DNA from: Eubacteriales bacterium
GTDB taxonomy: Bacteria; Bacillota_A; Clostridia; Christensenellales; Aristaeellaceae
NCBI GenBank assembly: GCA_029974035.1
Contig: JARKQG010000069.1
Span: 1-13,522, forward strand
Length of the DNA stretch: 13,522 nucleotides
Reading direction: 5' to 3'
The notes below the pieces were generated by a model, which was not told the origin of the DNA, did no database searches, and saw only the letters and a list, made by a program, of their open reading frames with translations. This document shows, piece by piece, positions 1 through 7,502 of the stretch. How positions within the stretch are numbered: position 1 is the stretch's first letter; each line of letters opens with the position of its first letter. Made by a program: the position numbers and the translations under genes.

Positions 1-264
1 CTGACCCGGCAGATGCGCATGCTGACCCACATCCGGCGGCTGAGGGCCGAGGGCGTGCCGCTGCGCGAGATTGAGGAAAGGCTGTCGCTCAACCACTACG
101 CCGCCACCCGCGCCCAGGCGCAGGCGGCGCGGGTGGACGCCGGGAAGCTGGAGGAAATGTACCGGGCCTGCGCCCAGGCGGATTACGACATCAAGCGCGG
201 CGCGCTTCGGGATCAGGCGGCGGTGGACGCGCTGATGCTGCGGCTGGGTCGGGGAGGGGCATAG
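1..264 (+). CDS. holA: DNA polymerase III subunit delta, C-terminal fragment
   Basis: The frame is open from the first base, so the gene is cut by the left window edge and only the last 87 codons are visible. The peptide is helical and matches the C-terminal collar domain of the clamp-loader delta subunit: a start like LTRQMRML, then an REIEERL helix, then the characteristic late A-D-Y-D-I-K-R-G segment (residues about 56-63 of the visible part), which corresponds to the conserved D-x-x-I-K-x-G region near the end of the family. Delta opens the beta sliding clamp within the clamp-loader complex during chromosome replication. The gene ends in TAG one base before the ATG of the following permease, which suggests co-transcription. 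The family call rests on a short stretch, since the ATPase-like domains lie outside the window. Confidence 0.8.
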   Translation: MTRQMRMLTHIRRLRAEGVPLREIEERLSLNHYAATRAQAQAARVDAGKLEEMYRACAQADYDIKRGALRDQAAVDALMLRLGRGGA

Positions 265-265
265 G

Positions 266-1189
266 ATGGGCGTTGTGACGACGGTGCTGCCGGTGGCCGT
301 GATGATCCTCGCGGGCGCGCTGGCCCGGCGGACGGGCACCGTGAAGCGGGAGGGCGTCGGCGCGCTGCAGGCGCTTGTGATGAAGGTGACGCTGCCGGCG
401 GTGCTCTTCGGCGCGTTCTATCGGGCCGGCTATTCGGTCAGCATGCTGGCGGTGGTGGCGCTGATGTTCGGCCTGTCGCTGGTGGGCTGGGTGCTGGGCG
501 CGCTGGCCCGCGGGAAAATCCCGGGCGCGTCCGGATACCTGCCGTTTCTGACCACCGGGTTTGAGGCGGGCATGATGGGCTACGCGCTGTACGCGATGCT
601 CTACGGCCAGGCGGCGATCCGCTCCTTCGCGGTGATGGACCTGGGCCAGGTGCTGTTTGTCTTTACCGCCTACATGGCCCTTCTGGGGGCGCAGGAGGGC
701 GACCGCCGCCCGATGGGCGCGCGGCTGGCGGAGCTGGCCAAGTCGCCCACCATTTTGGCCATCGCCGCGGGCGTGGCGCTGGGGGTGACGGGACTGGGCG
801 ACAAGCTGTACGGCTCCGCGCTGGGCGCGCCGGTGCAGGCGGCGGTGGACTTTGTGGCAGGCCCCACCGGCGCGGTGATCCTGTTTGTGATCGGCTACGG
901 GCTGGACTTTGGCGGCCTCAAGTGGCGCGAGGTCGCGCTGACGCTGGGCGTGCGCGTCGCCGTCACGGGGCTGATGCTGGGCGTGATGCTGCTCGCGCTG
1001 GCGGCGCTGGCGCCGGGAGATCATCTGCTGGCGGGCGCCGCGGTGCTGATGTTCGCACTGCCGCCGCCCTACGTACTGCCCATCGTGTCCAAAGACGCCT
1101 CCGCCCGGGGCTACATCACGTCGGTGCTGTCGGTTTCGACGGTCCTTTCGCTGATGATCTTCGCGGTGATGGCCGCGCTGGTCAGCTGA
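266..1189 (+). CDS. AEC family transporter (auxin efflux carrier / malate permease type)
   Basis: This 307-residue protein is almost wholly hydrophobic, with about ten likely membrane helices in two halves around a central charged loop (residues about 145-165). The opening (VLPVAVMILAGALARRTG), the L-P-A-V-L-F-G-A-F segment near residue 45 and the C-terminal P-P-P-Y-V-L-P-I-V are typical of the AEC family of secondary carriers, whose bacterial members export or import small organic acids. The substrate cannot be read from sequence. A purine-rich GGGGAGGGG lies about 6 bases before the ATG, inside the end of holA, so translation is probably coupled. It ends convergently with the methionine sulfoxide reductase gene, overlapping by 8 bases. 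I see no terminator between them. Confidence 0.85.
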   Translation: MGVVTTVLPVAVMILAGALARRTGTVKREGVGALQALVMKVTLPAVLFGAFYRAGYSVSMLAVVALMFGLSLVGWVLGALARGKIPGASGYLPFLTTGFEAGMMGYALYAMLYGQAAIRSFAVMDLGQVLFVFTAYMALLGAQEGDRRPMGARLAELAKSPTILAIAAGVALGVTGLGDKLYGSALGAPVQAAVDFVAGPTGAVILFVIGYGLDFGGLKWREVALTLGVRVAVTGLMLGVMLLALAALAPGDHLLAGAAVLMFALPPPYVLPIVSKDASARGYITSVLSVSTVLSLMIFAVMAALVS

Positions 1190-1652
1190 GTCGGTAGCCC
1201 GCGTCCGAAAAGTCGCAGGCCCCGGCGTAGAGGGCGGCGAGGGCCTCCACCGCCGCCTGCTCGGCCGCGCCGAAGCGGGCCGGGCGCGGGCTGTCCAGGT
1301 CCATTACGCCCAGGATGCGCCCGTCCGCGCGGATGGGGCACACCAGCTCGCTCCGGGACGCGCCGTCGCAGGCGATGTGGCCCGGAAAGGCGCAAACGTC
1401 GGGCACCAGAAGGGTTCGCCCCTGCAGCACCGCCGCGCCGCACACGCCGCGCCCCACCGCGATGCGAAGGCACGCGGGCCTGCCCTGAAAGGGGCCCAAA
1501 AGCAGCGCGCCGTCGTGCAGAAAGTAAAACCCCGCCCAGTTGAGGTGCGCCATCTCCCGGTACACCAGCGCGGAAAGGTTCGCGGCGTTGGCCAGCGGGT
1601 GGCGCTCGTCTGCCATCAGCGCCTTCGCCATGTTCAGCATATCCCCGTACAA
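1182..1652 (-). CDS. msrC: GAF-domain free methionine-(R)-sulfoxide reductase
   Basis: This 156-residue single-GAF protein fits the fRMsr family, which reduces free methionine-(R)-sulfoxide in the cytosol using thiols. The three family cysteines are present with the expected spacing: C61 (in PACLRI), C71 (in GRGVCG) and C95 (in GHIACD), i.e. intervals of 10 and 24 residues as in the E. coli enzyme (84, 94, 118). Other family marks are N-W-A-G-F-Y near residue 38, L-G-P-F-Q-G at 52-57 and G-V-M-D-L-D-S near the end. An extra C87 is not part of the usual set. I chose the TTG start at 1652 because GAGGGGG lies 6 bases upstream; the alternative ATG three codons later has poorer spacing. The frame is open far upstream but that is antisense to the DUF2974 gene. 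A clear promoter was not found. Confidence 0.9.
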   Translation of the reverse strand: MYGDMLNMAKALMADERHPLANAANLSALVYREMAHLNWAGFYFLHDGALLLGPFQGRPACLRIAVGRGVCGAAVLQGRTLLVPDVCAFPGHIACDGASRSELVCPIRADGRILGVMDLDSPRPARFGAAEQAAVEALAALYAGACDFSDAGYRLS

Positions 1653-1679
1653 ATGAATCCCCCTCTTTTGCTTCGCGCG

Positions 1680-1708
1680 TTGCGCGCGGAAGCGCGTTGT
1701 GCTAGAAT
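1680..1708 (+). promoter_or_regulatory. Probable sigma-A promoter of the DUF2974 gene
   Basis: A TAGAAT box at 1703-1708 is preceded by TGC, which gives an extended -10 element. A weak -35 (TTGCGC, 1680-1685) sits 17 bases upstream. The predicted start would be about 40 bases before the DUF2974 ATG. The box stands out in an otherwise very GC-rich intergenic stretch. The -35 match is poor, so the extended -10 carries most of the call. Confidence 0.55.
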
Positions 1709-1757
1709 AATCCTTGGCGCGGACGCGCCGGAAATGTGTCGGGAAAGAGGCGGGCGC

Positions 1758-2870
1758 ATGGGCACAATACTTGATTACCTGAACTGGCGGATGGACGTGC
1801 CGCTGCGCGTCGCGCCGTTCAACCCGGTGGACAACCTGATTCTGAGCGTGCTCTCCTACCTTCCGCTGAAGGGCTGCGAGGGCAAGACTATCGCGGAGGT
1901 TGCGCCGGCGGTATGCGCCCAGGAGCAGAACCCCTCCTATCGGGAACTGATGCGGCGGATGGGGCAGGGGGCGCGCTTTGGCGCCATGCGCCTCGTCTCC
2001 TTTTGGGACCACTTCAGCGAGGAAGAGGAAAAGCAGTTTGCCGCGGTGACGGTCGAGCTGGGTGACGGCACCAGCTACGCGGCCTTCCGCGGAACGGACG
2101 TCACGCTGGTGGGCTGGAAAGAAGACTTCAACATGGGTTTTGCGGACGTGGTGCCCGCCCAGACTGAGAGCGTACGCTATCTCAACGAGGTCGCGGGCCT
2201 GGTGGACGGCGCGCTCAGGGTGGGCGGCCATTCCAAGGGCGGCAACCTGGCCGTCTACGCCGCGCTCTTTTGCGGGGACGCCGTGCGCGCGCGCGTCCGC
2301 GAGGTCTACAACAATGACGGTCCCGGCCTGACAAGGCGTATGCAGGAAAGCCCGGCCTATTCCGACATTGAGCCGCGCGTCAAAACCTATCTGCCGCAGA
2401 CTTCGATCATCGGCATGCTGATGGAGCACTCGGAGAGCTACCAGGTGGTGCGCAGCGAGGGCTTTGGCATCATGCAGCACGACCCCTTCACATGGCAGGC
2501 CGTACGGGAGGACTTCATCAAGGAAGGCGGCCTCCGGGCGGGCAGCCTGTACGTGGACAAGACCATCAAGCAGTGGATGTCCACGGTGTCCGTGGAGGAC
2601 CGGCGGGCCTTCATCGAGGCGGTGTACCGCATCCTTTCCTCCACCGGCGCGAAGTCGGTGAACGACCTGATGGCCGGCTGGCGCAAAAACCTGGCCGCCA
2701 TTCTGACGGAAACCTCCGGGTTTGATCAGGATACGCGGCGGCTCCTCAGGCGGGTGGTGGGGCTTCTGTTCGCGGCGGGCGCGAAGAACCTGGTGCCCAT
2801 CGGCCAGACCAGGGAACGGGATCCCCACGAAGCCCCGCCGCCGGAGGACGCCGGGTTCGGCGCCGGGTAA
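1758..2870 (+). CDS. DUF2974 (Mbeg1-like) alpha/beta hydrolase
   Basis: This 370-residue protein has no signal peptide or membrane helix. It carries the lipase-like nucleophile elbow G-H-S-K-G-G-N with the likely catalytic Ser at residue 159, preceded by a Y-A-A-F-R-G-T-D-V strand (residues about 109-117) and V-G-W-K-E-D-F, all hallmarks of the DUF2974 / Mbeg1-like group within the lipase class 3 alpha/beta-hydrolase fold. Y-N-N-D-G-P-G and the later M-Q-H-D-P-F-T-W (around residue 238) probably supply the acid and base of the triad. Members are common in Clostridia and lactic acid bacteria, but their substrate is unknown. GAAAGAGG lies 7 bases before the ATG. An upstream extension of the frame to 1377 runs antisense to the sulfoxide reductase and is not real. 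The C-terminal tail (about 25 residues) is charged and probably disordered. Confidence 0.88.
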   Translation: MGTILDYLNWRMDVPLRVAPFNPVDNLILSVLSYLPLKGCEGKTIAEVAPAVCAQEQNPSYRELMRRMGQGARFGAMRLVSFWDHFSEEEEKQFAAVTVELGDGTSYAAFRGTDVTLVGWKEDFNMGFADVVPAQTESVRYLNEVAGLVDGALRVGGHSKGGNLAVYAALFCGDAVRARVREVYNNDGPGLTRRMQESPAYSDIEPRVKTYLPQTSIIGMLMEHSESYQVVRSEGFGIMQHDPFTWQAVREDFIKEGGLRAGSLYVDKTIKQWMSTVSVEDRRAFIEAVYRILSSTGAKSVNDLMAGWRKNLAAILTETSGFDQDTRRLLRRVVGLLFAAGAKNLVPIGQTRERDPHEAPPPEDAGFGAG

Positions 2871-2883
2871 GTGCCCAAACGCG

Positions 2884-3825
2884 CTATCGGTTGGCCAGCT
2901 CCTCCGCCAGCGCCTCCAGGCGGCGCATTCGCGCACTGACGCCGGACTTTCCCAGCGGCGGGTCCATTAGGCTCCCCAACTCCGCAAACGAGGCGTCGGG
3001 GAACCTGAGCCGCAACTGCGCCAGCGCCGTCAGCTGCGGCGGCAGGAGCGCGAGCCCCAGCTTTTTGTCGATCCATTCGATCATGCTGATCTGGCGCTGG
3101 GCAGCCTCCACCGTCTTTTCCAGATTGCTGCTGTCGCAGTTGACCTGGCGGTTCACCTCGTTGCGCACGCCCTTGAGGATTCGCACGTTTTCGAGCGCCA
3201 GCACCGCCACGTGGGCGCCCAGAAGCGTCAGCAGGGTGGCGATGTGCTCGCCGTCCTTGAGATAGGCCACGTACTGGCGCTTGCGGGCGCTCACCCGGGC
3301 CGGAAGCCCGAAGCCCTCCATCAGCCGGGCGGCGCAGCGGGCCATCTCCCCGTCGGACACCGCGATCTCCATGTGGTAGGCGTGCTCGGGGTTGTTGATG
3401 GAGCCGCCCGCCAGATACGCGCCGCGAAGCGCCGCCACGCGGCAGCAGTTGCGCCGCAGCATGTCGCCGTGGGGCGTTTTGCGGATGCCCAGCGGCGCGT
3501 TTTTGTCCGTCAGCTTCAAAGCGGCGATCAGCGCCTGGGCGTCCTCGTTCGAAAAGGACAGCATGTAGCGCGCGCGTCCGCCCAGTCGGTCGGTCTTGAC
3601 CGCGCGCAGCTCGCCGGTGACGCCCAGCCACTCCTTGGCCATCAGAAAATACCGGCGCGCCACGGCGGCGCTCTCGCTGCCGAAGGTCAGCTGGTAGCGC
3701 CCCGCGCCGCGAAAGGAAAGCGCGCCGCAGGAGAGGGCCATGGCGGCCATCTCCGCTCGCGCGCAGCAGTCCTTTTCACAGGCCGACCGCGCGAGCTCCT
3801 CCCGCACGTCCGATGAGAACGACAT
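2884..3825 (-). CDS. whiA: WhiA, sporulation/cell-division DNA-binding regulator
   Basis: The protein has 313 residues, the usual WhiA length, and starts with the typical M-S-F-S-S-D-V-R-E-E-L. Residues about 20-185 form the degenerate LAGLIDADG homing-endonuclease-like fold, including R-G-A-Y-L-A-G-G-S-I-N-N-P near residue 130. The C-terminal part (about 220-313) is the helix-turn-helix domain, with N-R-Q-V-N-C-D-S-S-N-L-E-K-T at its start and the conserved final L-x-L-R-x-x-x-P-D-x-S-x-x-E-L-G. WhiA regulates sporulation genes in actinobacteria and affects chromosome segregation and division in Bacillota. GGGAGGAGG lies 7 bases before the ATG. It is the last gene of its operon, 33 bases after murB. 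The gene converges with the DUF2974 gene with a 13-base gap and no visible terminator. In many Bacillota whiA follows rapZ and yvcK, which are absent here. Confidence 0.95.
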   Translation of the reverse strand: MSFSSDVREELARSACEKDCCARAEMAAMALSCGALSFRGAGRYQLTFGSESAAVARRYFLMAKEWLGVTGELRAVKTDRLGGRARYMLSFSNEDAQALIAALKLTDKNAPLGIRKTPHGDMLRRNCCRVAALRGAYLAGGSINNPEHAYHMEIAVSDGEMARCAARLMEGFGLPARVSARKRQYVAYLKDGEHIATLLTLLGAHVAVLALENVRILKGVRNEVNRQVNCDSSNLEKTVEAAQRQISMIEWIDKKLGLALLPPQLTALAQLRLRFPDASFAELGSLMDPPLGKSGVSARMRRLEALAEELANR

Positions 3826-3858
3826 TTTCAGCCCTCCTCCCGCGCCATCAGCCGGTTT

Positions 3859-4764
3859 TCAGTCCTCTTCCCCCAGAATGCGCACCTCGCACTCCAGCGC
3901 CACGCCGAACCGCGCCAGAACCTCCCGCTGGATGTGGGCGATCAGCCGCGTCACGTCGCGGGCGGTGGCGCCGCCCACGTTGACGATAAAGCCCGCGTGC
4001 AGCGTGGAAACCTGCGCGCCGCCGATGGTAAAGCCCTTGAGCCCCGCCTTTTCGATCAGCGCGCCGGCAAAATGCCCCTCCGGCCGCTTGAACACCGAGC
4101 CCGCACTGGGCAGCGCCAGCGGCTGCTTTTCCCGGCGGCAGGCGTTGAGCTCAAGCATCCGGGCGCGGATGCGCTCCGGGTCGCCCGGCGACAGGCGGTA
4201 CCGGGCCTCCAGCACCAGCGCGCCCCGTTTCAGCACGGCGGATTTCCGGTAGCCGTACTCCATTTCGTCCGCGCTGAGCCAGACATCCCGGCCGTCCAGC
4301 CAGACCCGGGCCTCGGCCAGCACTCCGGCCATATCGCACCCGTAGGCGCCGGCGTTCATCGCCGTCGCGCCGCCCACGGTGCCCGGAATGCCCGAGGCGA
4401 ATTCCAGGCCGGTCAGCCCCGCCGCCAGGGCCGCGTTCGCCAGCCTGGCGAGGGACGCGCCCGCCTGGGCGGTTACGGTATGATCTTCGACCGTCACGGT
4501 GCCCATCGCTTCGGTGGAGAGCACCAGGCCCCGGATGCCGCCGTCCCGCACGATCATGTTGGAGCCGTTGCCCAGCACCAGGCAGTCCGCGCCCATCTCC
4601 CGGGCGGTGGCAAGGGCCATGAGCGCCTCCTCGGGCGTAACCGGCAGCGCCAGTACGTCCGCGGGCCCGCCCAGGCGGAACGTGGTGTGGTTCGCCATCG
4701 GCTCGTCGCGGCGCAGGCGCTCCGGGGGCAGCGCCCGCGCCAGCGCCTCGTATAGACTCAGCAC
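3859..4764 (-). CDS. murB: UDP-N-acetylmuramate dehydrogenase (MurB)
   Basis: MurB is the FAD enzyme that reduces UDP-GlcNAc-enolpyruvate to UDP-MurNAc with NADPH in cytosolic peptidoglycan precursor synthesis. Residues about 27-170 contain the FAD-binding domain: N-H-T-T-F-R-L-G-G, L-G-N-G-S-N at 64-69 and S-G-I-P-G-T-V-G-G-A-x-x-M-N-A-G-A-Y-G at 124-142. The substrate domain carries Y-R-K-S (172-175), the proton-donor serine S223 (in P-S-A-G-S-V-F-K-R-P) and the C-terminal E-V-R-I-L-G-E with the likely catalytic E293. The compact pattern fits the type II family found in Gram-positives. I chose the GTG at 4764 (301 residues) because AAGGGG lies 7 bases upstream; the GTG at 4782 has only a weak site. 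It lies 38 bases after the SGNH gene and upstream of whiA. Confidence 0.95.
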   Translation of the reverse strand: MLSLYEALARALPPERLRRDEPMANHTTFRLGGPADVLALPVTPEEALMALATAREMGADCLVLGNGSNMIVRDGGIRGLVLSTEAMGTVTVEDHTVTAQAGASLARLANAALAAGLTGLEFASGIPGTVGGATAMNAGAYGCDMAGVLAEARVWLDGRDVWLSADEMEYGYRKSAVLKRGALVLEARYRLSPGDPERIRARMLELNACRREKQPLALPSAGSVFKRPEGHFAGALIEKAGLKGFTIGGAQVSTLHAGFIVNVGGATARDVTRLIAHIQREVLARFGVALECEVRILGEED

Positions 4765-4802
4765 CCAATCACCCCTTCGCACCTATCCTACCGCGCCCGC
4801 GC

Positions 4803-5996
4803 TCATTCTATGAACACGTAGTTCGCCTCGCGCAGCATCGCCTGCGAGTGGGCCACGATTACGATGTCCGGCTTGTAGGCGCGCGCGTAGTCCTCGATGG
4901 TGCGCTGGCCCTTTCGCATGTCCACCGCCAGCACCTCGTGGACGGTGAGCGCCAGGTAGTCCACCAGCGGCGTGCCGAAGGAATCCTTGGAGATCAGGAT
5001 GCGCCCCGTGGACACCTTATCGTTGACGTACCAGTTTTCCGCGTCGTGGTTGCCAAAGACGCTGTACAGGTTGGACACGCCGTTTTGCTCCGCGTCGTCG
5101 ATGAGGCTCCAGTTGAGCAGGTCCGAAAAGCTGCCGGAGGCCTCCTCGGTGTTGCTGCCGTTGACGGTCTTTTTGCGGAGCATGGTTTCATAGGTGGGTT
5201 GGGTCAGCGCGAAATCGTCCGGCTCGATGAGGCTCGGCCCCAGGCGCTCGCCCACCTGTCCCATGTGCATGCGCAGGTAGTAATCGGTTTTGAAGCTGTC
5301 CGCGTCGTAGAGCGCGGGGTCAATGGAAAGGCCCATCTCGCTCAGCTTGGCGGCGGTGGCCCGGAAGGTGGCGAAGATGTTGGGCGTCGCGCAGTGCTGA
5401 TCGGTGCGGTAGATGGCCTGATCCAGCGTCAGGCCCGCGTCGCGGTAGACCTCGCGGCTGTCGACGACCGGGATGGACGCCGCCCGCAGCCCCGTCACCA
5501 GCACGTCTGCCATCTCCACGTTGGTGTCGGCGACGCCGTCGGGCAGCATGCCGTCCTCGTACAGGTAGGCGTGGGGGTAGACGTAGAGCATCGGAATGCC
5601 CATCTCCTCCAGGTTGTCCCGGAGCTTGACCATCTTCTCGATGTCGTCGGAAAAATCGGTCTTGCCCATCAGGTCGTAGAGCTGGCCGGTCTTGAGCTTG
5701 ACCATGGTGGTGCCGCCCAGGCTGAACATCTGCTTGCCCAGCGCCATCTGCAGGCGCAGGTTGAGGTGCTCGAATTGGTCCTTGCCCAGAAGCGTCCGGT
5801 TGATGGTGGAATTCAGCGAGCTGATGCGGGCGGAAACGCCCGCCAGCGGCTGGCCTTCCTTCAGGTAGTTGGTGTAGCCCTTCGTGACGCTGTAGGCGAA
5901 TTCCTTCGCGTGGAAGGCCAGGGTTAGGCCGCCGATCAGGGTGATCGACAGGACCAGGACGGCGGCCAGCGCGCGGTTGATCTGTTTGAGTAGCAT
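4803..5996 (-). CDS. AlgX/AlgJ-like SGNH-fold protein, membrane-anchored O-acetyltransferase partner
   Basis: This 397-residue protein has one N-terminal membrane segment (about residues 10-28) followed by a large extracytoplasmic domain. It resembles the AlgX/AlgJ/DHHW group of SGNH-fold proteins that work with MBOAT proteins to O-acetylate surface polysaccharides. Visible active-site candidates are the DxH pair D199 and H201 (in R-T-D-Q-H-C) and S339 (in S-K-D-S-F-G-T-P), with V-D-S-R-E-V at about 175-180. The residue after the histidine is Cys (C202) where Trp is usual. The C-terminus has the family's Y-K-P-D-I-V-I-V and a final short motif. TAAGGAGG 6 bases before the ATG includes the stop codon of the upstream MBOAT gene, so the two are tightly coupled, which supports a shared function. 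The acceptor polymer is unknown; with murB next door it may be a wall component. Confidence 0.82.
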   Translation of the reverse strand: MLLKQINRALAAVLVLSITLIGGLTLAFHAKEFAYSVTKGYTNYLKEGQPLAGVSARISSLNSTINRTLLGKDQFEHLNLRLQMALGKQMFSLGGTTMVKLKTGQLYDLMGKTDFSDDIEKMVKLRDNLEEMGIPMLYVYPHAYLYEDGMLPDGVADTNVEMADVLVTGLRAASIPVVDSREVYRDAGLTLDQAIYRTDQHCATPNIFATFRATAAKLSEMGLSIDPALYDADSFKTDYYLRMHMGQVGERLGPSLIEPDDFALTQPTYETMLRKKTVNGSNTEEASGSFSDLLNWSLIDDAEQNGVSNLYSVFGNHDAENWYVNDKVSTGRILISKDSFGTPLVDYLALTVHEVLAVDMRKGQRTIEDYARAYKPDIVIVAHSQAMLREANYVFIE

Positions 5997-6008
5997 CGCC
6001 AGCCCTCC

Positions 6009-7415
6009 TTAGAAGTTGAAGTAGATGAACGGGTTGTAGCCGCCCATCACGATGTAGCTGAGGGAGATCACAAACACCGCCACGATGCCCAGGGCGCTGA
6101 GGATCTCATACGTCCGCTCCGGCACGCGCAGCTTTTCCCGGACGTATTTGCCCACCGGGAGGCCGATGAGAAGCGCCAGCGCGACAAACACGCCGTACTC
6201 CCGCACGTAGAGCGACGCGGTGGCGTCCCAGAAGCCGCTGGCGTTCACGCCGTACATCACGCCGATAAAGCCGGAGGCGTAGCCCAGGCTCGTGGCGCGG
6301 ATCATCACCGTGATGGTGGTGACCGCGATCATCGCATAGAGCATGCCCATCGGGTGCCTGTCCAGCTTTTTCGAAAGGCCCGTCAGCCGCTCGAAGGCCA
6401 GCAGCACGAAAAAGCCGATGCCCCAGACGATGTAGTTCCAGGACGCGCCGTGCCACAGGCCCGTCAGCGACCAGACCACGAACATGTTGAACAGCAGCCG
6501 CCACACGCTCTTGACCCGGCTTCCGCCCAGCGGAATGAACAGGTAATCCCGAAACCAGCTGCCCAGGCTGATGTGCCAGCGGCGCCAGAACTCGGTGATG
6601 GAGCGGGAGATCATCGGGTAATTGAAGTTCTCCAGAAAGTGGAAGCCGAACATCCATCCCAGGCCGATGGCCATGTCGGAATACCCGGAGAAGTCGTAGT
6701 ACACCTGCCACAGGTAGCCGATGGCGCCCAGCCAGGCCGCGCCCACCGAAAGCTCCGACGGCGCGTGGGCGAAAGCGCTGTCCACCAGAAGCGCCAGGCT
6801 GTTGGCCAGGATCACCTTTTTCCCCAGACCCACCATGAACCGGCGCGCGCCCCGGACAAAATCATCCCCGCTTTCGGTGCGGTCGCCGATTTCGTCGGCG
6901 ATGGTCTGATAGCGCACGATGGGGCCCGCGATCAGCTGCGGGAAGAAGGAGATGTACAGGCACACGTTCATAAAGTTGCGCTGCACTTTGCCGTCGCCGC
7001 GGTATACGTCGATCACGTAGGACAGCGCCTGAAACGTGAAAAAGGAGATGCCGATGGGCAAAATGATGTCGGGCACCGGCAGGTGGGCGGAAAAGGCCCA
7101 GTTGAGGTTTTTCAGGATGAACATCAGGTACTTGAACGCGCCCAGGAGGGTGAGGTTGCCGATGATCGCCGCGGTGAGCCACGCCTTTCCGCCGCGGCGG
7201 CCGCGTCGGGCGTCGATCTGAAGCGCGCACAGCCAGTTGAAAGCGATGGACAGCAGCATCACAAACACAAACCAGGGCTCACCCCAGGCGTAAAAAAAGA
7301 GGCTGACGATGGTCAGGAAAAAATTGCGCACACCGCGGCTCCGGAGCAACCCGTAGTACACAATCAGCACGATGGGCAGAAAAAAGAACAGGAATTCCGA
7401 ACTGGAGAAAACCAC
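6009..7415 (-). CDS. MBOAT family membrane-bound O-acyltransferase (AlgI-like)
   Basis: The protein is a polytopic membrane protein of 468 residues, the usual AlgI length, with many hydrophobic helices. The family signatures are W-R-R-W-H-I-S-L-G-S-W-F-R-D-Y-L-F-I-P-L-G-G-S and G-L-W-H-G-A-S-W-N-Y-I-V-W-G, with the active-site histidine at H322. AlgI-type proteins move acyl groups, usually acetyl, across the membrane to a partner that modifies an extracellular polymer. DltB is a related MBOAT protein, but no dltA, dltC or dltD is visible, and the next gene is AlgX-like, so polysaccharide acetylation fits better than D-alanylation. I chose the GTG at 7415 because GGGGG lies 8 bases upstream and the product then begins M-V-F-S-S-S-E-F-L-F-F-F, the common family start. 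An earlier in-frame start at 7460 falls in the preceding terminator. Confidence 0.92.
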   Translation of the reverse strand: MVFSSSEFLFFFLPIVLIVYYGLLRSRGVRNFFLTIVSLFFYAWGEPWFVFVMLLSIAFNWLCALQIDARRGRRGGKAWLTAAIIGNLTLLGAFKYLMFILKNLNWAFSAHLPVPDIILPIGISFFTFQALSYVIDVYRGDGKVQRNFMNVCLYISFFPQLIAGPIVRYQTIADEIGDRTESGDDFVRGARRFMVGLGKKVILANSLALLVDSAFAHAPSELSVGAAWLGAIGYLWQVYYDFSGYSDMAIGLGWMFGFHFLENFNYPMISRSITEFWRRWHISLGSWFRDYLFIPLGGSRVKSVWRLLFNMFVVWSLTGLWHGASWNYIVWGIGFFVLLAFERLTGLSKKLDRHPMGMLYAMIAVTTITVMIRATSLGYASGFIGVMYGVNASGFWDATASLYVREYGVFVALALLIGLPVGKYVREKLRVPERTYEILSALGIVAVFVISLSYIVMGGYNPFIYFNF

Positions 7416-7458
7416 CGCATCAACCCCCAAAGCTCGTATGATCGGTCCCCCGGCCCAC

Positions 7459-7490
7459 AAAAAAGCGGGGGCGGGATCAGCCGCCCCCGC
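7459..7490 (-). terminator. Rho-independent terminator after the YARHG gene
   Basis: A perfect 10-bp GC stem (7465-7474 paired with 7481-7490) encloses a 6-base loop, GATCAG. Read on the minus strand it is followed at once by six Ts (7464-7459). It lies 12 bases past the YARHG stop codon and ends 43 bases before the MBOAT start, so it should separate the peptidase/YARHG operon from the MBOAT operon. Confidence 0.93.
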
Positions 7491-7502
7491 ACGGGTAGAG
7501 GA

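Noticed and set aside
1377..1757. N-terminal extension of the DUF2974 gene
   Set aside because: It is antisense to the sulfoxide reductase, while the ATG at 1758 has a good ribosome site, a promoter upstream and the normal family start.
1653..1757. Promoter for the sulfoxide reductase on the minus strand
   Set aside because: TATTCT overlaps the opposite -10 box, but there is no acceptable -35 and the same bases are better explained by the plus-strand promoter.
4765..4782. GTG at 4782 as the murB start
   Set aside because: Its upstream site is weak, whereas the GTG at 4764 has AAGGGG at proper distance and begins where the family usually begins.
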